From Mustela lutreola (taxonomy: Eukaryota > Chordata > Mammalia > Carnivora > Mustelidae), in the NCBI RefSeq assembly GCF_030435805.1, contig NC_081293.1, positions 10,228,501 to 10,292,500 on the forward strand: a stretch of DNA of 64,000 nt, written 5' to 3'. This document shows, piece after piece, positions 47,601-59,600 of this stretch (position 1 is its first letter; each line of letters opens with the position of its first letter). Below the pieces are notes generated by a model. It made no database searches and was not told where the DNA came from. It saw nothing but the letters and a program-made list of their open reading frames with translations. The position numbers and the translations under genes were made by a program.

Positions 47601-50600
47601 GCATGTTTTCAAGCTCCTGAATTTTTATTAATCTGATAGTTGAGAAGCAGTTTCCTAGTGTAGTTTTCATTTGTATTTTTCTTATTATGAATAAAGTTGA
47701 GCATCTTTTCATATGTTTAAGGGCCATTTGTATGTATTTTTTTTCTTCTCTGTGGACAATCTACTAAAGACTTACAAATACCTTCTCCCAGGTTATTATA
47801 TGTATTTTGCTTTGCTTATAGTTTCTGTGCTATGAAAGGTTTTTTGGTTTGTTGGTTGTTTGCTGTTGTTTTTTTTTTTTCCAATTTTCTATTCAGTCAA
47901 ATTTATCTTTTACATTCAGGTTATAAAGGGAAGAATATACCTGGTAAGAATGAGACTCACCTACATACCTACAGAACCATTAAAACCAGCACTGGAAAGG
48001 ATAAAGGCAGGTTTACTTAGCACTTTCTCTCTAGTCATCCTTACTAGATGAGAACCAAGGAGCTCTCCAGCTCTCAAGATGAGACAGTGGCTGCTAGCGT
48101 TAGCTTACAAAATGTTTGGAAATAGTATGAGGGGACAAAAACTTAATGGTACAAATTAAGCTTGGAAACAGAGAAAGTTTCTGTGCTATGTGTAGTTTCT
48201 TAATCAACAGACAGTGAAAAGACACAAGAATGTTCTTAGAAAGCAGCACTCCAGAGTTTTTACATAACATGAGCAAGACAGCAATGACCAAGCCAGGGTA
48301 AACTGAGGGAAACATCTGATCTTTAAAAACAAATGTGTTAGAGAATGAGCGGGGGAGGAGTCAAGATGGCGGAGAAGTAGCAAGCTGAGACTGCTTCAGC
48401 TAGCCGGAGATCAGCTAGATAGCTTATCTAAAGATTGCAAACACCTGAAAATCCATTGGCAGATCGAAGAGAAGAAGAACAGCAATTCTGGAAACAGAAA
48501 AACAACCACTTTCTGAAAGGTAGGACCGGCGGAGAAGTGAATCCAAAGCGACGGGAAGATAGACCCCGGGGGGGAGGGGCCGGCTCCCGGCCAGCGGCGG
48601 AGCAACCGCGCACAAAATCAGGACTTTTAAAAGTCTGTTCCGCTGAGGGACATCGCTCCAGAGGCTAAACCGGGGCGAAGCCCACGCGGGGTCAGCGTGG
48701 CCTCAGGTCCCGCAGGGTCACAGAAGGACCGGGGGTGTCTGAGTGTCGCAGAGCTTGCGGGTATTGGAACGGGAAAGCCGGCTACAGAGACAGAGCCGAC
48801 AGTAAGCTCGCAGCTCCGTGTTACCTTGAACCGGTCGCAGGCTCGGTGAGCTCGGAGCGCGGCCGGAGGTCAGGCAGACGGGAGTAACTGGGCGCTGTTC
48901 TCTGAGGGCGCACTGAGGAGTGGGGCCCTGGGCTCTCGGCTCCTCCGGGCCGGAGACCAGGAGGCCGCCATTTGTATTCCCGTCCTCCGGAACTCTACGG
49001 AAAGCGCTCAGGGAACAAAAGCTCCTGAAAGCAAACCCGAGCGGATTACTCACCCCGGCCCCGGGTAAGGGCGGTGTAATTCCGCCTGGGGCAAAGACAC
49101 TTGAGAATCACTACAACAGGCCCCTCCCCCAGAAGATCAACAAGAAATCCAGCCGAGACCAAGCTCACCTACCAAGGAGTGCGGTTTCAATACCAAGGAG
49201 AGCAGCAGAATTCCAGAGGAGGAGAAAGCCAAACACGGAACTCATGGCTTTTTTCCTGGGATTTTTTTTAGTCTTGCAGTTAATTTGATTTTTTCTTTTT
49301 CATTTTTTTTTTTTTTCTCGCCTTCGGGTAAAATTTTTTTTTTTTAACTGTTACCTTTTTCTTTTTTAACGATTTTTTACTAGTTTATCTAATATATATA
49401 TTTTTTCTTTTTTACATTTTTCTTAGGTGTTTTCTTTTTTTAAAAATTCTTTTCTTTTCTTTTCTTTTTTTTTTCTTTTCTTTTTGTTTTTTTTTTTTCT
49501 TTCTTCCTTTTTGAACCTCTTTTTATCCCCTTTCTCCCCACTCACGATTTTGGATCTCTTCTAATTTGGTTAAAGCATATTTTCCTGGGGTTGTTGCCAC
49601 CCTTTTAGTATTTTACTTGCCCCTTCATTTACTCTTATCTGGACAAAATGACAAGACATAAAAATTCAACACAAAAAAAAGAACAAGAGGCAGTACCGAA
49701 GGCTAGGGACCTAATCAATACAGACATCGGTAATATGTCAGATCTAGAGTTCAGAATGACAATTCTCAAGGTTCTAGCCGGGCTCGAAAAAGGCATGGAA
49801 GATATTAGAGAAACCCTCTCGAGAGATATAAAAGCCCTTTCTGGAGAAATAAAAGAACTAAAATCTAACCAAGGTGAAATCAAAAAAGCTATTAATGAGG
49901 TGCAATCAAAAATGGAGGCTCTAACTGCTAGGATAAATGAGGCAGAAGAAAGAATTAGTGATATAGAAGACCAAATGACAGAGAATAAAGAAGGTGAGCA
50001 AAAGAGGGACAAACAGCTACTGGACCACGAGGGGAGAATTCGAGAGATAAGTGACACCATAAGACGAAACAACATTAGAATAATTGGGATTCCAGAAGAA
50101 GAAGAAAGTGAGAGGGGAGCAGAAGGTATACTGGAGAGAATTATTGGGGAGAATTTCCCCAATATGGCAAAGGGAACGAGCATCAAAATTCAGGAGGTTC
50201 AGAGAACGCCCCTCAAAATCAATAAGAATAGGCCCACACCCTGTCACCTAATAGTAAAATTTACAAGTCTCAATGACAAAGAGAAAATCCTGAAAGCAGC
50301 CCGGGAAAAGAAGTCTGTAATATACAATGGTAAAAATATTAGATTGGCAGCTGACTTATCCACAGAGACCTGGCAGGCCAGAAAGAGCTGGCATGATATT
50401 TTCAGAGCACTAAACGAGAAAAACATGCAGCCAAGAATACTATATCCAGCTAGGCTATCATTGAAAATAGAAGGAGAGATTAAAAGCTTCCAGGACAAAC
50501 AACAACTGAAAGAATTTGCAAATACCAAACCAGCTCTACAGGAAATATTGAAAGGGGTCCTCTAAGCAAAGAGAGAGCCTACAAGTGGTAGATCAGAAAG

Positions 50601-53600
50601 GAACAGAGACCATATACAGTAACAGTCACCTTACAGGCAATACAATGGCACTAAATTCATATCTCTCAATAGTTACCCTGAATGTGAATGGGCTAAATTC
50701 CCCTGTCAAAAGACACAGGGTATCAGAATGGATAAAAAAACAAAGCCCATCTATATGTTGCCTCCAAGAAACACATTTTAAGCCCGAAGACACCTCCAGA
50801 TTTAAAGTAAGGGGGTGGAAAAGAATTTACCATGCTAATGGACATCAGAAGAAAGCAGGAGTGGCAATCCTTATATCAGATCAATTAGATTTTAAGCCAA
50901 AGACTATAATAAGAGATGAGGAAGGACACTATATCATACTCAAAGGGTCTGTCCAACAAGAAGATTTAACAATTTTAAATATCTATGCCCCCAATGTGGG
51001 AGCAGCCAACTATATAAACCAATTAATAACAAAATCAAAGAAACACATCAACAATAATACAATAATAGTAGGGGACTTTAACACTCCCCTCACTGAAATG
51101 GACAGGTCATCCAAGCAAAAGATCAGCAAGGAAATAAAGGCCTTAAACGACACACTGGACCAGATGGACATCACAGATATATTCAGAACATTTCATCCCA
51201 AAGCAACAGAATACACATTCTTCTCTAGTGCACATGGAACATTCTCCAGAATAGATCACATCCTCGGTCCTAAATCAGGACTCAACCGGTATCAAAAGAT
51301 TGGGATCATTCCCTGCATATTTTCAGACCACAATGCTCTAAAGCTAGAACTCAACCACAAAAGGAAGTTTGGAAAGAACCCAAATACATGGAGACTAAAC
51401 AGTATCCTTCTAAAGAATGAATGGGTCAACCGGGAAATTAAAGAAGAATTGAAAAAAATCATGGAAACAAATGATAATGAAAATACAACGGTTCAAAATC
51501 TGTGGGACACAGCAAAGGCAGTCCTGAGAGGAAAATATATAGCGGTACAAGCCTTTCTCAAGAAACAAGAAAGGTCTCAGGTACACAACCTAACCCTACA
51601 CCTAAAGGAGCTGGAGAAAGAACAAGAAAGAAACCCTAAGCCCAGCAGGAGAAGAGAAATCATAAAGATCAGAGCAGGAATCAATGAAATAGAAACCAAA
51701 AAAACAATAGATCAAATCAACAAAACTAGGAGCTGGTTCTTTGAAAGAATTAATAAAATTGATAAACCCCTGGCCCGACTTATCAAAAAGAAAAGAGAAA
51801 GGACCCAAATAAATAAAATCATGAATGAAAGAGGAGAGATCACAACTAACACCAAAGAAATACAAACTATTATAAGAACATACTATGAGCAACTCTACGG
51901 CAATAAATTTGACAATCTGGAAGAAATGGATGCATTCCTAGAAACATATAAACTACCACAACTGAGCCAGGAAGAAATAGAAAGCCTGAACAGACCCATA
52001 ACCAGTAAGGAGATTGAAACAGTCATTAAAAATCTCCAAACAAACAAAAGCCCAGGGCCAGACGGCTTCCCGGGGGAATTCTACCAAACATTTAAAGAAG
52101 AATTAATTCCTATTCTCCTGAAACTGTTCCAAAAAATAGAAATGGAAGGAAAACTTCCAAACTCATTTTATGAGGCCAGCATCACCTTGATCCCAAAACC
52201 AGACAAGGATCCCACCAAAAAAGAGAGCTATAGACCGATATCCTTGATGAACACAGATGCGAAAATACTCAACAAAATACTAGCCAATAGGATTCAACAG
52301 TACATTAAAAGGATTATTCACCACGACCAAGTGGGATTTATTCCAGGGCTGCAAGGTTGGTTCAACATCCGCAAATCAGTCAATGTGATACAACACATCA
52401 ATAAAAGAAAGAACAAGAACCATATGATACTCTCAATAGATGCTGAAAAAGCATTTGACAAAGTACAACATCCCTTCCTGATCAAAACTCTTCAAAGTGT
52501 AGGGATAGAGGGCGCATACCTCAATATCATCAAAGCCATCTATGAAAAACCCACCGCAAATATCATTCTCAATGGAGAAAAACTGAAAGCTTTTCCGCTA
52601 AGGTCAGGAACACGGCAGGGATGTCCATTATCACCACTGCTATTCAACATCGTACTAGAGGTCCTAGCCTCAGCAATCAGACAACAAAAGGAAATTAAAG
52701 GCATCCAAATCGGCAAAGAAGAAGTCAAATTATCACTCTTCGCAGATGATATGATACTATATGTGGAAAACCCAAAAGACTCCACTCCAAAACTGCTAGA
52801 ACTTATACAGGAATTCAGTAAAGTGTCAGGATATAAAATCAATGCACAGAAATCAGTTGCATTTCTCTACACCAACAGCAAGACAGAAGAAAGAGATATT
52901 AAGGAGTCAATCCCATTTACAATTGCATCCAAAACCATAAGATACCTAGGAATAAACCTAACCAAAGAGACACAGAATCTATACTCAGAAAACTATAAAG
53001 TACTCATGAAAGAAATTGAGGAAGACACAAAGAAATGGAAAAATGTGCCATGCTCCTGGATTGGAAGAATAAATATTGTGAAAATGTCTATGCTACCTAA
53101 AGCAATTTACACATTTAATGCAATTCCTATCAAAGTACCATCCATCTTTTTCAAAGAAATGGAACAAATAATGCTAAAATTTATATGGAACCAGAAAAGA
53201 CCTCGAATAGCCAAAGGGATATTGAAAAAGAAAGCCAACGTTGGTGGCATCACAATTCCAGACTTCAGGCTCTATTACAAAGCTGTCATCATCAAGACAG
53301 CATGGTACTGGCACAAAAACAGACACATAGATCAATGGAACAGAATAGAGAGCCCAGAAATAGACCCTCAAATCTATGGTCAACTAATCTTCGACAAAGC
53401 AGGAAAGAATGTCCAATGGAAAAAAGACAGCCTTTTCAATAAATGGTGCTGGGAAAATTGGACAGCCACATGCAGAAAAATGAAATTGGACCATTTCCTT
53501 ACACCACACACAAAAATAGACTCAAAATGGATGAAGGACCTCAATGTACGAAAGGAATCCATCAAAATCCTTGAGGAGAACACGGGCAGCAACCTCTTCG

Positions 53601-56600
53601 ACCTCTGCCGCAGCAACATCTTCCTAGGAACAACGCAAAAGGCAAGGGAAGCAAGGGAAAAAATGAACTATTGGGATTTCATCAAGATCAAAAGCTTTTG
53701 CACAGCAATGGAAACAGTTAACAAAATCAAAAGACAACTGACAGAATGGGAGAAGATATTTGCAAACGACTTATCAGATAAAGGACTAGTGTCCAGAATC
53801 TATAAAGAACTTAGCAAACTCAACACCCAAAGAACAAATAATCCAATCAAGAAATGGGCAGAGGACATGAACAGACATTTCTGCAAAGAAGACATCCAGA
53901 TGGCGAACAGACACATGAAAAAGTGCTCCATATCACTCGGCATCAGGGAAATACAAATCAAAACCACAATGAGATATCACCTCACACCAGTCAGAATGGC
54001 TAAAATCAACAAGTCAGGAAATGACAGATGCTGGCGAGGATGCGGAGAAAGGGGAACCCTCCTACACTGTTGGTGGGAATGCAAGCTGGTGCAGCCACTC
54101 TGGAAAACAGCATGGAGGTTCCTCAAAATGTTGAAAATAGAACTGCCCTATGACCCAGCAATTGCACTATTGGGTATTTACCCTAAAGATACAAATGTAG
54201 TGATCCAAAGGGGCACATGCACCCGAATGTTTATAGCAGCAATGTCCACAATAGCCAAACTATGGAAAGAACCTAGATGCCCATCAACAGAGGAATGGAT
54301 CAAGAAGATGTGGTATATATACACAATGGAATACTATGCAGCCATCAAAAGAAATGAAATCTTGCCATTTGCAACAACATGGATGGAACTAGAGCGTATC
54401 ATGCTTAGCGAAATAAGTCAAGCAGAGAAAGACAACTATCATATGATCTCCCTGATATGAGGAAGTGGTGATGCAACATGGAGGCTTAAGTGGGTAGAAG
54501 AAGAATAAATGAAACAAGATGGGATTGGGAGGGAGACAAACCATAAGTGACTCTTAATCTCACAAAACAAACTGAGGGTTGCCGAGGGGAGGGGGTTTGG
54601 GAGAAGGGGTTGGGATTATGGACATTGGGGAGGGCATGTGATTTGGTGAGTGCTGTGAAGTGTGTAAACCTGGTGATTCACAGACCTGTACCCCTGGGGA
54701 TAAAAATATATGTTTATAAAAAATAAAAAAATTATAAAAAAAAAATAAATAAAAAAAAATAAAAACAAATGTGTTATTTCTCCAAAACAAAACATTGCTG
54801 ATAGCACCCCAATGAGCATGAACAAACTGAGAGTGAACCCTATTCCCTCCTACCTTCAAATGAATTTAGATCTTTCTCCTCAAAGGCAAAGATCAGCCAT
54901 GAAAAAATAATAGGTGATCATCTTCCAGTTGGAGAAACTCACCTACAAACGCTCATTCACTTCTGGACATTACAATTCGAATAAAAAGGCAGTTGGCATC
55001 ACTGTTACTTCTCTCCCACAGACTCTGCTTAGTCTGGGCTACAGCTCTCTGAGGTGTTAAGCAGAAACACACCCAGACTGTTGGCTGCCTATGTGATAGC
55101 CATGCAGAAAATCAGGAACCAAACAGCCAAGAAGAACAGTAGGAAAACTGCTCCTCCAGCACCTGGAGGTGGCCCACGGCACGGTAAGCAGGCAGTCTGG
55201 GAAGGAGAGGACCCTGCTTGGGTAATTTCGTCGCTGTGGTACAATGCGGGTGGCGGGAGGGAGGAGGGGAGATAAGGTACACACCTGATGTTTTGGGCAA
55301 GACCATTTCTCATTGTTCAGGTTGTTCCCTGCACTGCACTCGGCTTAGTAACCCCAGATGTCCCCCCGCCCCAACACCTGTACATCCTGACACATCTCCA
55401 GACAGCCCAGATGAAAACCAGTGGAAATGAGTGGAAAGCAGAGGCAGACGAAGAGGCAAGCTGTGCATATAAACCAGACTGTAGAAAGCTTCTTTCTGTG
55501 GGGGCGTGTTGTTAGGCAATGGCCCGAGCAGCTGCGAGGAAGCTGCACCGGACAGTGTCTAACACCCTGTGGATACGATGTAAAGTGTGTGGAAACTGCA
55601 ACTTGAATGCTATTAAACAAGTCTCACCCTCTCGGATTCCTTCCAGAGGCTGCTACAAAAAAAAAGTATTATGATTTTTTTATGCTGTTTTATGACCCTG
55701 ATAAATAAGGTAGCAGACAAGGGTTCTCCAACTCAAAAACAGGGATCCTCATCTACATGTGTCTGACCTTCCCGGTTACTGGAGCTGGAGGAGGGTTGAG
55801 ACAGATGTCAACACAGGGCAGAGGGGGAGGAACAGGACATCTAAGCTGTTCTAAGAAAACTGACAGACTTGACCCAGTATTTTAGGATATTTTCTACTTG
55901 TTATTAAGGAGAATTAAAGAAAATTTATTAAATGTATCACTGCATATGACCTAAAATGATTTTTACCCCATATGTGATAAGTTTAGTAAGTCTAAACTCT
56001 ATTTCTAATTCCCCAGAATAAAAATATATTGAACATATCTTTCTAAGATCAAGTCAGCATGTAACTGAACACAGAGACATCTGTATGCTAACTCCGTAGT
56101 TACACATACCACCAGTTTTTATTCTTTCATATGTATCAAATGTTATTCTGAGTTGAAAGGTCAATATGGAACTTCCCTGTTACTATTTCAAAAATTTTCC
56201 CTTTCTGGATGAGGCTGCAGCACTACAGACTGGGTAGGAATGATTTTTTTTTAAAGGTGAAAAGAAAATGTAATCTAAAATCCATCTGCAGGTCAGATGT
56301 TCAAGTATGGTGTTAATGATGGGCTCCAATTCTGTAGTCACTTTAAGAAAAAGCTACCCTGGCCTTGGTAGATTGAAATTTTAAATTAAAAGGGGTAGAA
56401 AAGCTTTCCAAACATTTTGATTACATTCACACACCTCTTTAACCCTGAACCAGTAGCTAATTTAAAAGGAAAACCACCCTTGAAGTTCCCTCCATTTCCT
56501 TAATAACTAAGTATGCTTCAGAAAGAGGAGATGCTGCCACTTCCACAGCACCATTGAGCATCTCAGGCACAGACACAGGAAAGCATCACACAGCTTCTGG

Positions 56601-59600
56601 CTTCGGCGAGTGGTGGTCAAGGTCACAGAGGGGGAAGTGGCGGTCCCAAAGCTGCCAGCAGAGCTGGGACAACGACAAAAACAAACGCGTATCTACCACA
56701 GCTTCAAGGGAGCCCAGCCGGCATCGGCAGTGACTTGGGAATGCCTTGAGTACAAACACAAGGGGAAACACGGGTTTCTAAAATGTTACTGCCCCTGAAG
56801 GTGCCAAAGACCAATCCAACAAAGGTACACACAGTTCCAGAGAGGAAAGCTCTATACTGAAACCCAGTAAGTGACTAAACAAGTTCCTTCTGAAAATTTT
56901 CAGCAGGCTGGTGTGTACCCCCAAAGGGATGCCTGGAGAATACTTAATAAAGGAAGTTTCTTGCTTCACTCCCATGAGGGTCAGAATGTCTGTCTCTACC
57001 CAAAAGGATCTTGCAAGGATGGACGCTGCATTTCATCAGACAAAAGCTGACTTTCAAAATGACTGATGGGTGCGTTCACAATCCTATTCTTTTTTTTTTA
57101 AGTCACATACGAGGTTACATTTACTAAAATGTTCTTCATTCTGGTAAAAAATCTCAAAACAGCCTTACAAAAAAGGTACAATAGCACAATCATTTAATTT
57201 TATTTTGATGGGGCCATTTAACAAGTCTTAAGATAGGCATCAACATTCACGACACTGAGAACACTTTCCAAAGTGACTTTTCAGTGACAGATGCTTGCCC
57301 TTTTCTTTTTTTAATTTAAGTAATCCTACTGCCAATGTGGGGCTCCAACACACAACCCTGAGAGGAAGAGTTGCACACTCTTCTGACTGAGCCAGCCAGG
57401 TGAACCCAGCGATATATGCTTGCAAAAGATAGAAAGCACATTATTAAAATAACAGTGGCACCTTATCACTAGATTCATGTCCTCTGATATCAGAGTTCTC
57501 CTAAATCCTGTTTTTTAAGAATTAAAAAAAAAAAAGAAAAGATTTTATTTATTTGAGAGACAGAGAATGTGCATGAGCTGGAGGGGGGAGGGGCAGAGGA
57601 AGGCCAAGAAGCAGACTCTCTGCTGTGCAAGGAGCCCAATGTGGGCCTTGATCCAGGACCCTAAGATGATGACCTGAGCTGAAGGCAGGCACTTAACCAA
57701 CTGAGCCACCCAGGCAGCCCTGAGTTCTCCTTAAATTCTAAGTGAATCGTTTTTACGTAAACACCTCTGATCTTTGACAAAGCACTCCTCAAGGAGCACT
57801 TGCCAACCTGGAGATGGAGAATGACAGACATCTGCAGTTACAGAGTCCAGCATCTCAGCGGTTAAAAACCCTCAAGCTTGAAGTTAATCTATTTCCTTAA
57901 ACTCAGATTGTTAGAAAGTAAGACTAAAATGAAACAGAAGAGAGCAGTTTGTGCAAAATAAAGAAGGCGTCACTGAGCCTTTCATTGGCACTCCGTACCG
58001 GTTAACTCTTGTTCATCCATTCTAAAGCAAGTGGACTTCATGGACATCTCCAGGACTCTGATACACCCATCATCTGACGCCAAGATCACTTTATCTGATG
58101 TACACCAGTCCACATCCAATATCCGAAAGGTCACATTTCTTCCGCTTCTTAAACTGCTCACCATCTGAACCTTCAAGAGTGAATTTGGTGGTCATTTTCA
58201 GAAAGAAAAGGAAGATGTTTATCACAGACAATGCCACTGGCAAAGACCCAGTGCCAGTTAAACCTGAACAGCCTTTGGCAATTTCTCTTCCACATGCAGA
58301 CTGCATTCTGAAGATCCCAAAGACAGTGAGACCATTAAAAGCCAGAAAATCATTTTAAGAAGTTTGACAAACCCATTTCATAGGCTTCATTTCTAAATCA
58401 GAAGGAAGAAAAGAATTACAGCTCCTGTGACCAGCAGCTCGGTTTGAGTGTCCCCTCAGGGAGCTGGGCCTACCTCTTTAGTATCCCACACTTCAGCGCC
58501 ATCGTTGTACATGGCTATTAATTTTTGGTTTCCTTTACCGGGAGCAAAACGAATCTTCCTCACCCAGCTTCGGTGTGTAGGTATTCCTCTGAAAACAGAC
58601 AAACAAAAACAAGATGCCAATATGACGTAGAGTAATACCTGGTCACTGGAAACGATGTCTGATGACTTTTTCTAGGTCTGCTTTTGACAAGGTCTGGTGA
58701 CGTGAGAACCATTTTGCTTTCAGGGAGAGGGGTCCAATATGACAGAAAGGGTCAGCCTTTTAATGATGAAGGAATAATGCCCCAACACTTCTGCATGGGC
58801 CACTTGCAGGGAAGTGTCTCTTATGAATGACCCAGAGCCTGGCTCAAGGCTCTTCCTCCCAAGTTGAGGGACAAGAGACCCAGGGTCTGAGCTATACTTG
58901 GTCATGTTTAATGATCCTACTTTAGCAGGGTCATGAGCCTCCAATGCAACCATATCAAGAAGTTCCTTTTTTTTTTTAAACAAATAATATTGCATCTTTT
59001 TAAAAGATTTTATTTATTTTATTTAGAGAGTGAGAGAGAGAGAACAAGCAGGAGCACGGGTAGGGGCAGAGGGAGAGGGAGAGAAGCAGACACCTTGCTG
59101 AGCAGAAAGCCTGACAAAGAGCTTGATCTCAGGACCCTGAGATCATGCCCTGAGCTAAAACCAAGAGTCAGAGGCTTAAACAACGGAGACACCCAGGTGC
59201 CCAAAATAATACTGCATTCTTCTTCTTCTTTTTTTTTTTAAGATCTTATTTATTTATTTGACAGAGAGAGATCACAAGTAGGCAGAGAAGCCTGCAGAGA
59301 GAGAGGGGGAAGCAGGCTCCTTGCTGAGAGCAGAGAGCCCGATGTGAGGTTCTATCCCAGGACCCTGCGATCATGACCTGAGCCGAAGGCAGAGGTTTAA
59401 CTCGCTGAGCCACCCAGGTGCCCCCAAATAATACTGAATTCTTAATTCATACCTGGATACTCTGCCTTTCAAATCCCAAAAATTTAAATTTCCATCCATA
59501 TCTCCAAGAACTAATGTGTCACCCTTCCAAGCGATGCAGGTAATACTACCCATACTTCCCTAGAAAACAAAAGCAATAGATACACATAGTTTTCACCACT

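Larger units (their letters stand above)
48341..54760 (+). mobile_element. Full-length LINE-1, carnivore type, both ORFs open
   Basis: A 6.42-kb element with a 5' end reading GGGGGAGGAGTCAAGATGGC, about 1.3 kb of 5' UTR, ORF1 (305 codons), ORF2 (1271 codons from ATG), a G-rich 3' UTR and an A-rich tail. Flanked by a perfect 16-bp duplication AAAAACAAATGTGTTA at 48325-48340 and 54761-54776, the mark of target-primed reverse transcription. The identical duplication and two undisrupted ORFs point to recent insertion. It lies in WDR11 intron 19 on the opposite strand to the gene. L1 encodes an RNA-binding chaperone and an endonuclease/reverse transcriptase that copy their own RNA and also mobilise SINEs. 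Confidence 0.97.
43952..57998 (-). other. WDR11 intron 19 (14 kb, repeat-rich)
   Basis: Longest intron in the window. Order along the plus strand: AT-rich sequence, a CanSINE at 44.9 kb, sequence near 45.9-46.0 kb resembling an old L1 3' end, MER2 at 46.8 kb, an old L1M fragment at 47.1-47.9 kb, the full-length LINE-1 (48.34-54.76 kb), about 2.5 kb in which I see nothing named (54.8-57.2 kb), and two CanSINEs at 57.3 and 57.5 kb. Confidence 0.85.
58589..59452 (-). other. WDR11 intron 17 (with two stacked CanSINEs)
   Basis: GT-AG intron of 864 nt, roughly half of it made of two CanSINE copies that sit next to the 5' splice site of exon 17. Intron 18 (58171-58473) is only 303 nt and contains nothing named. 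Confidence 0.88.
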
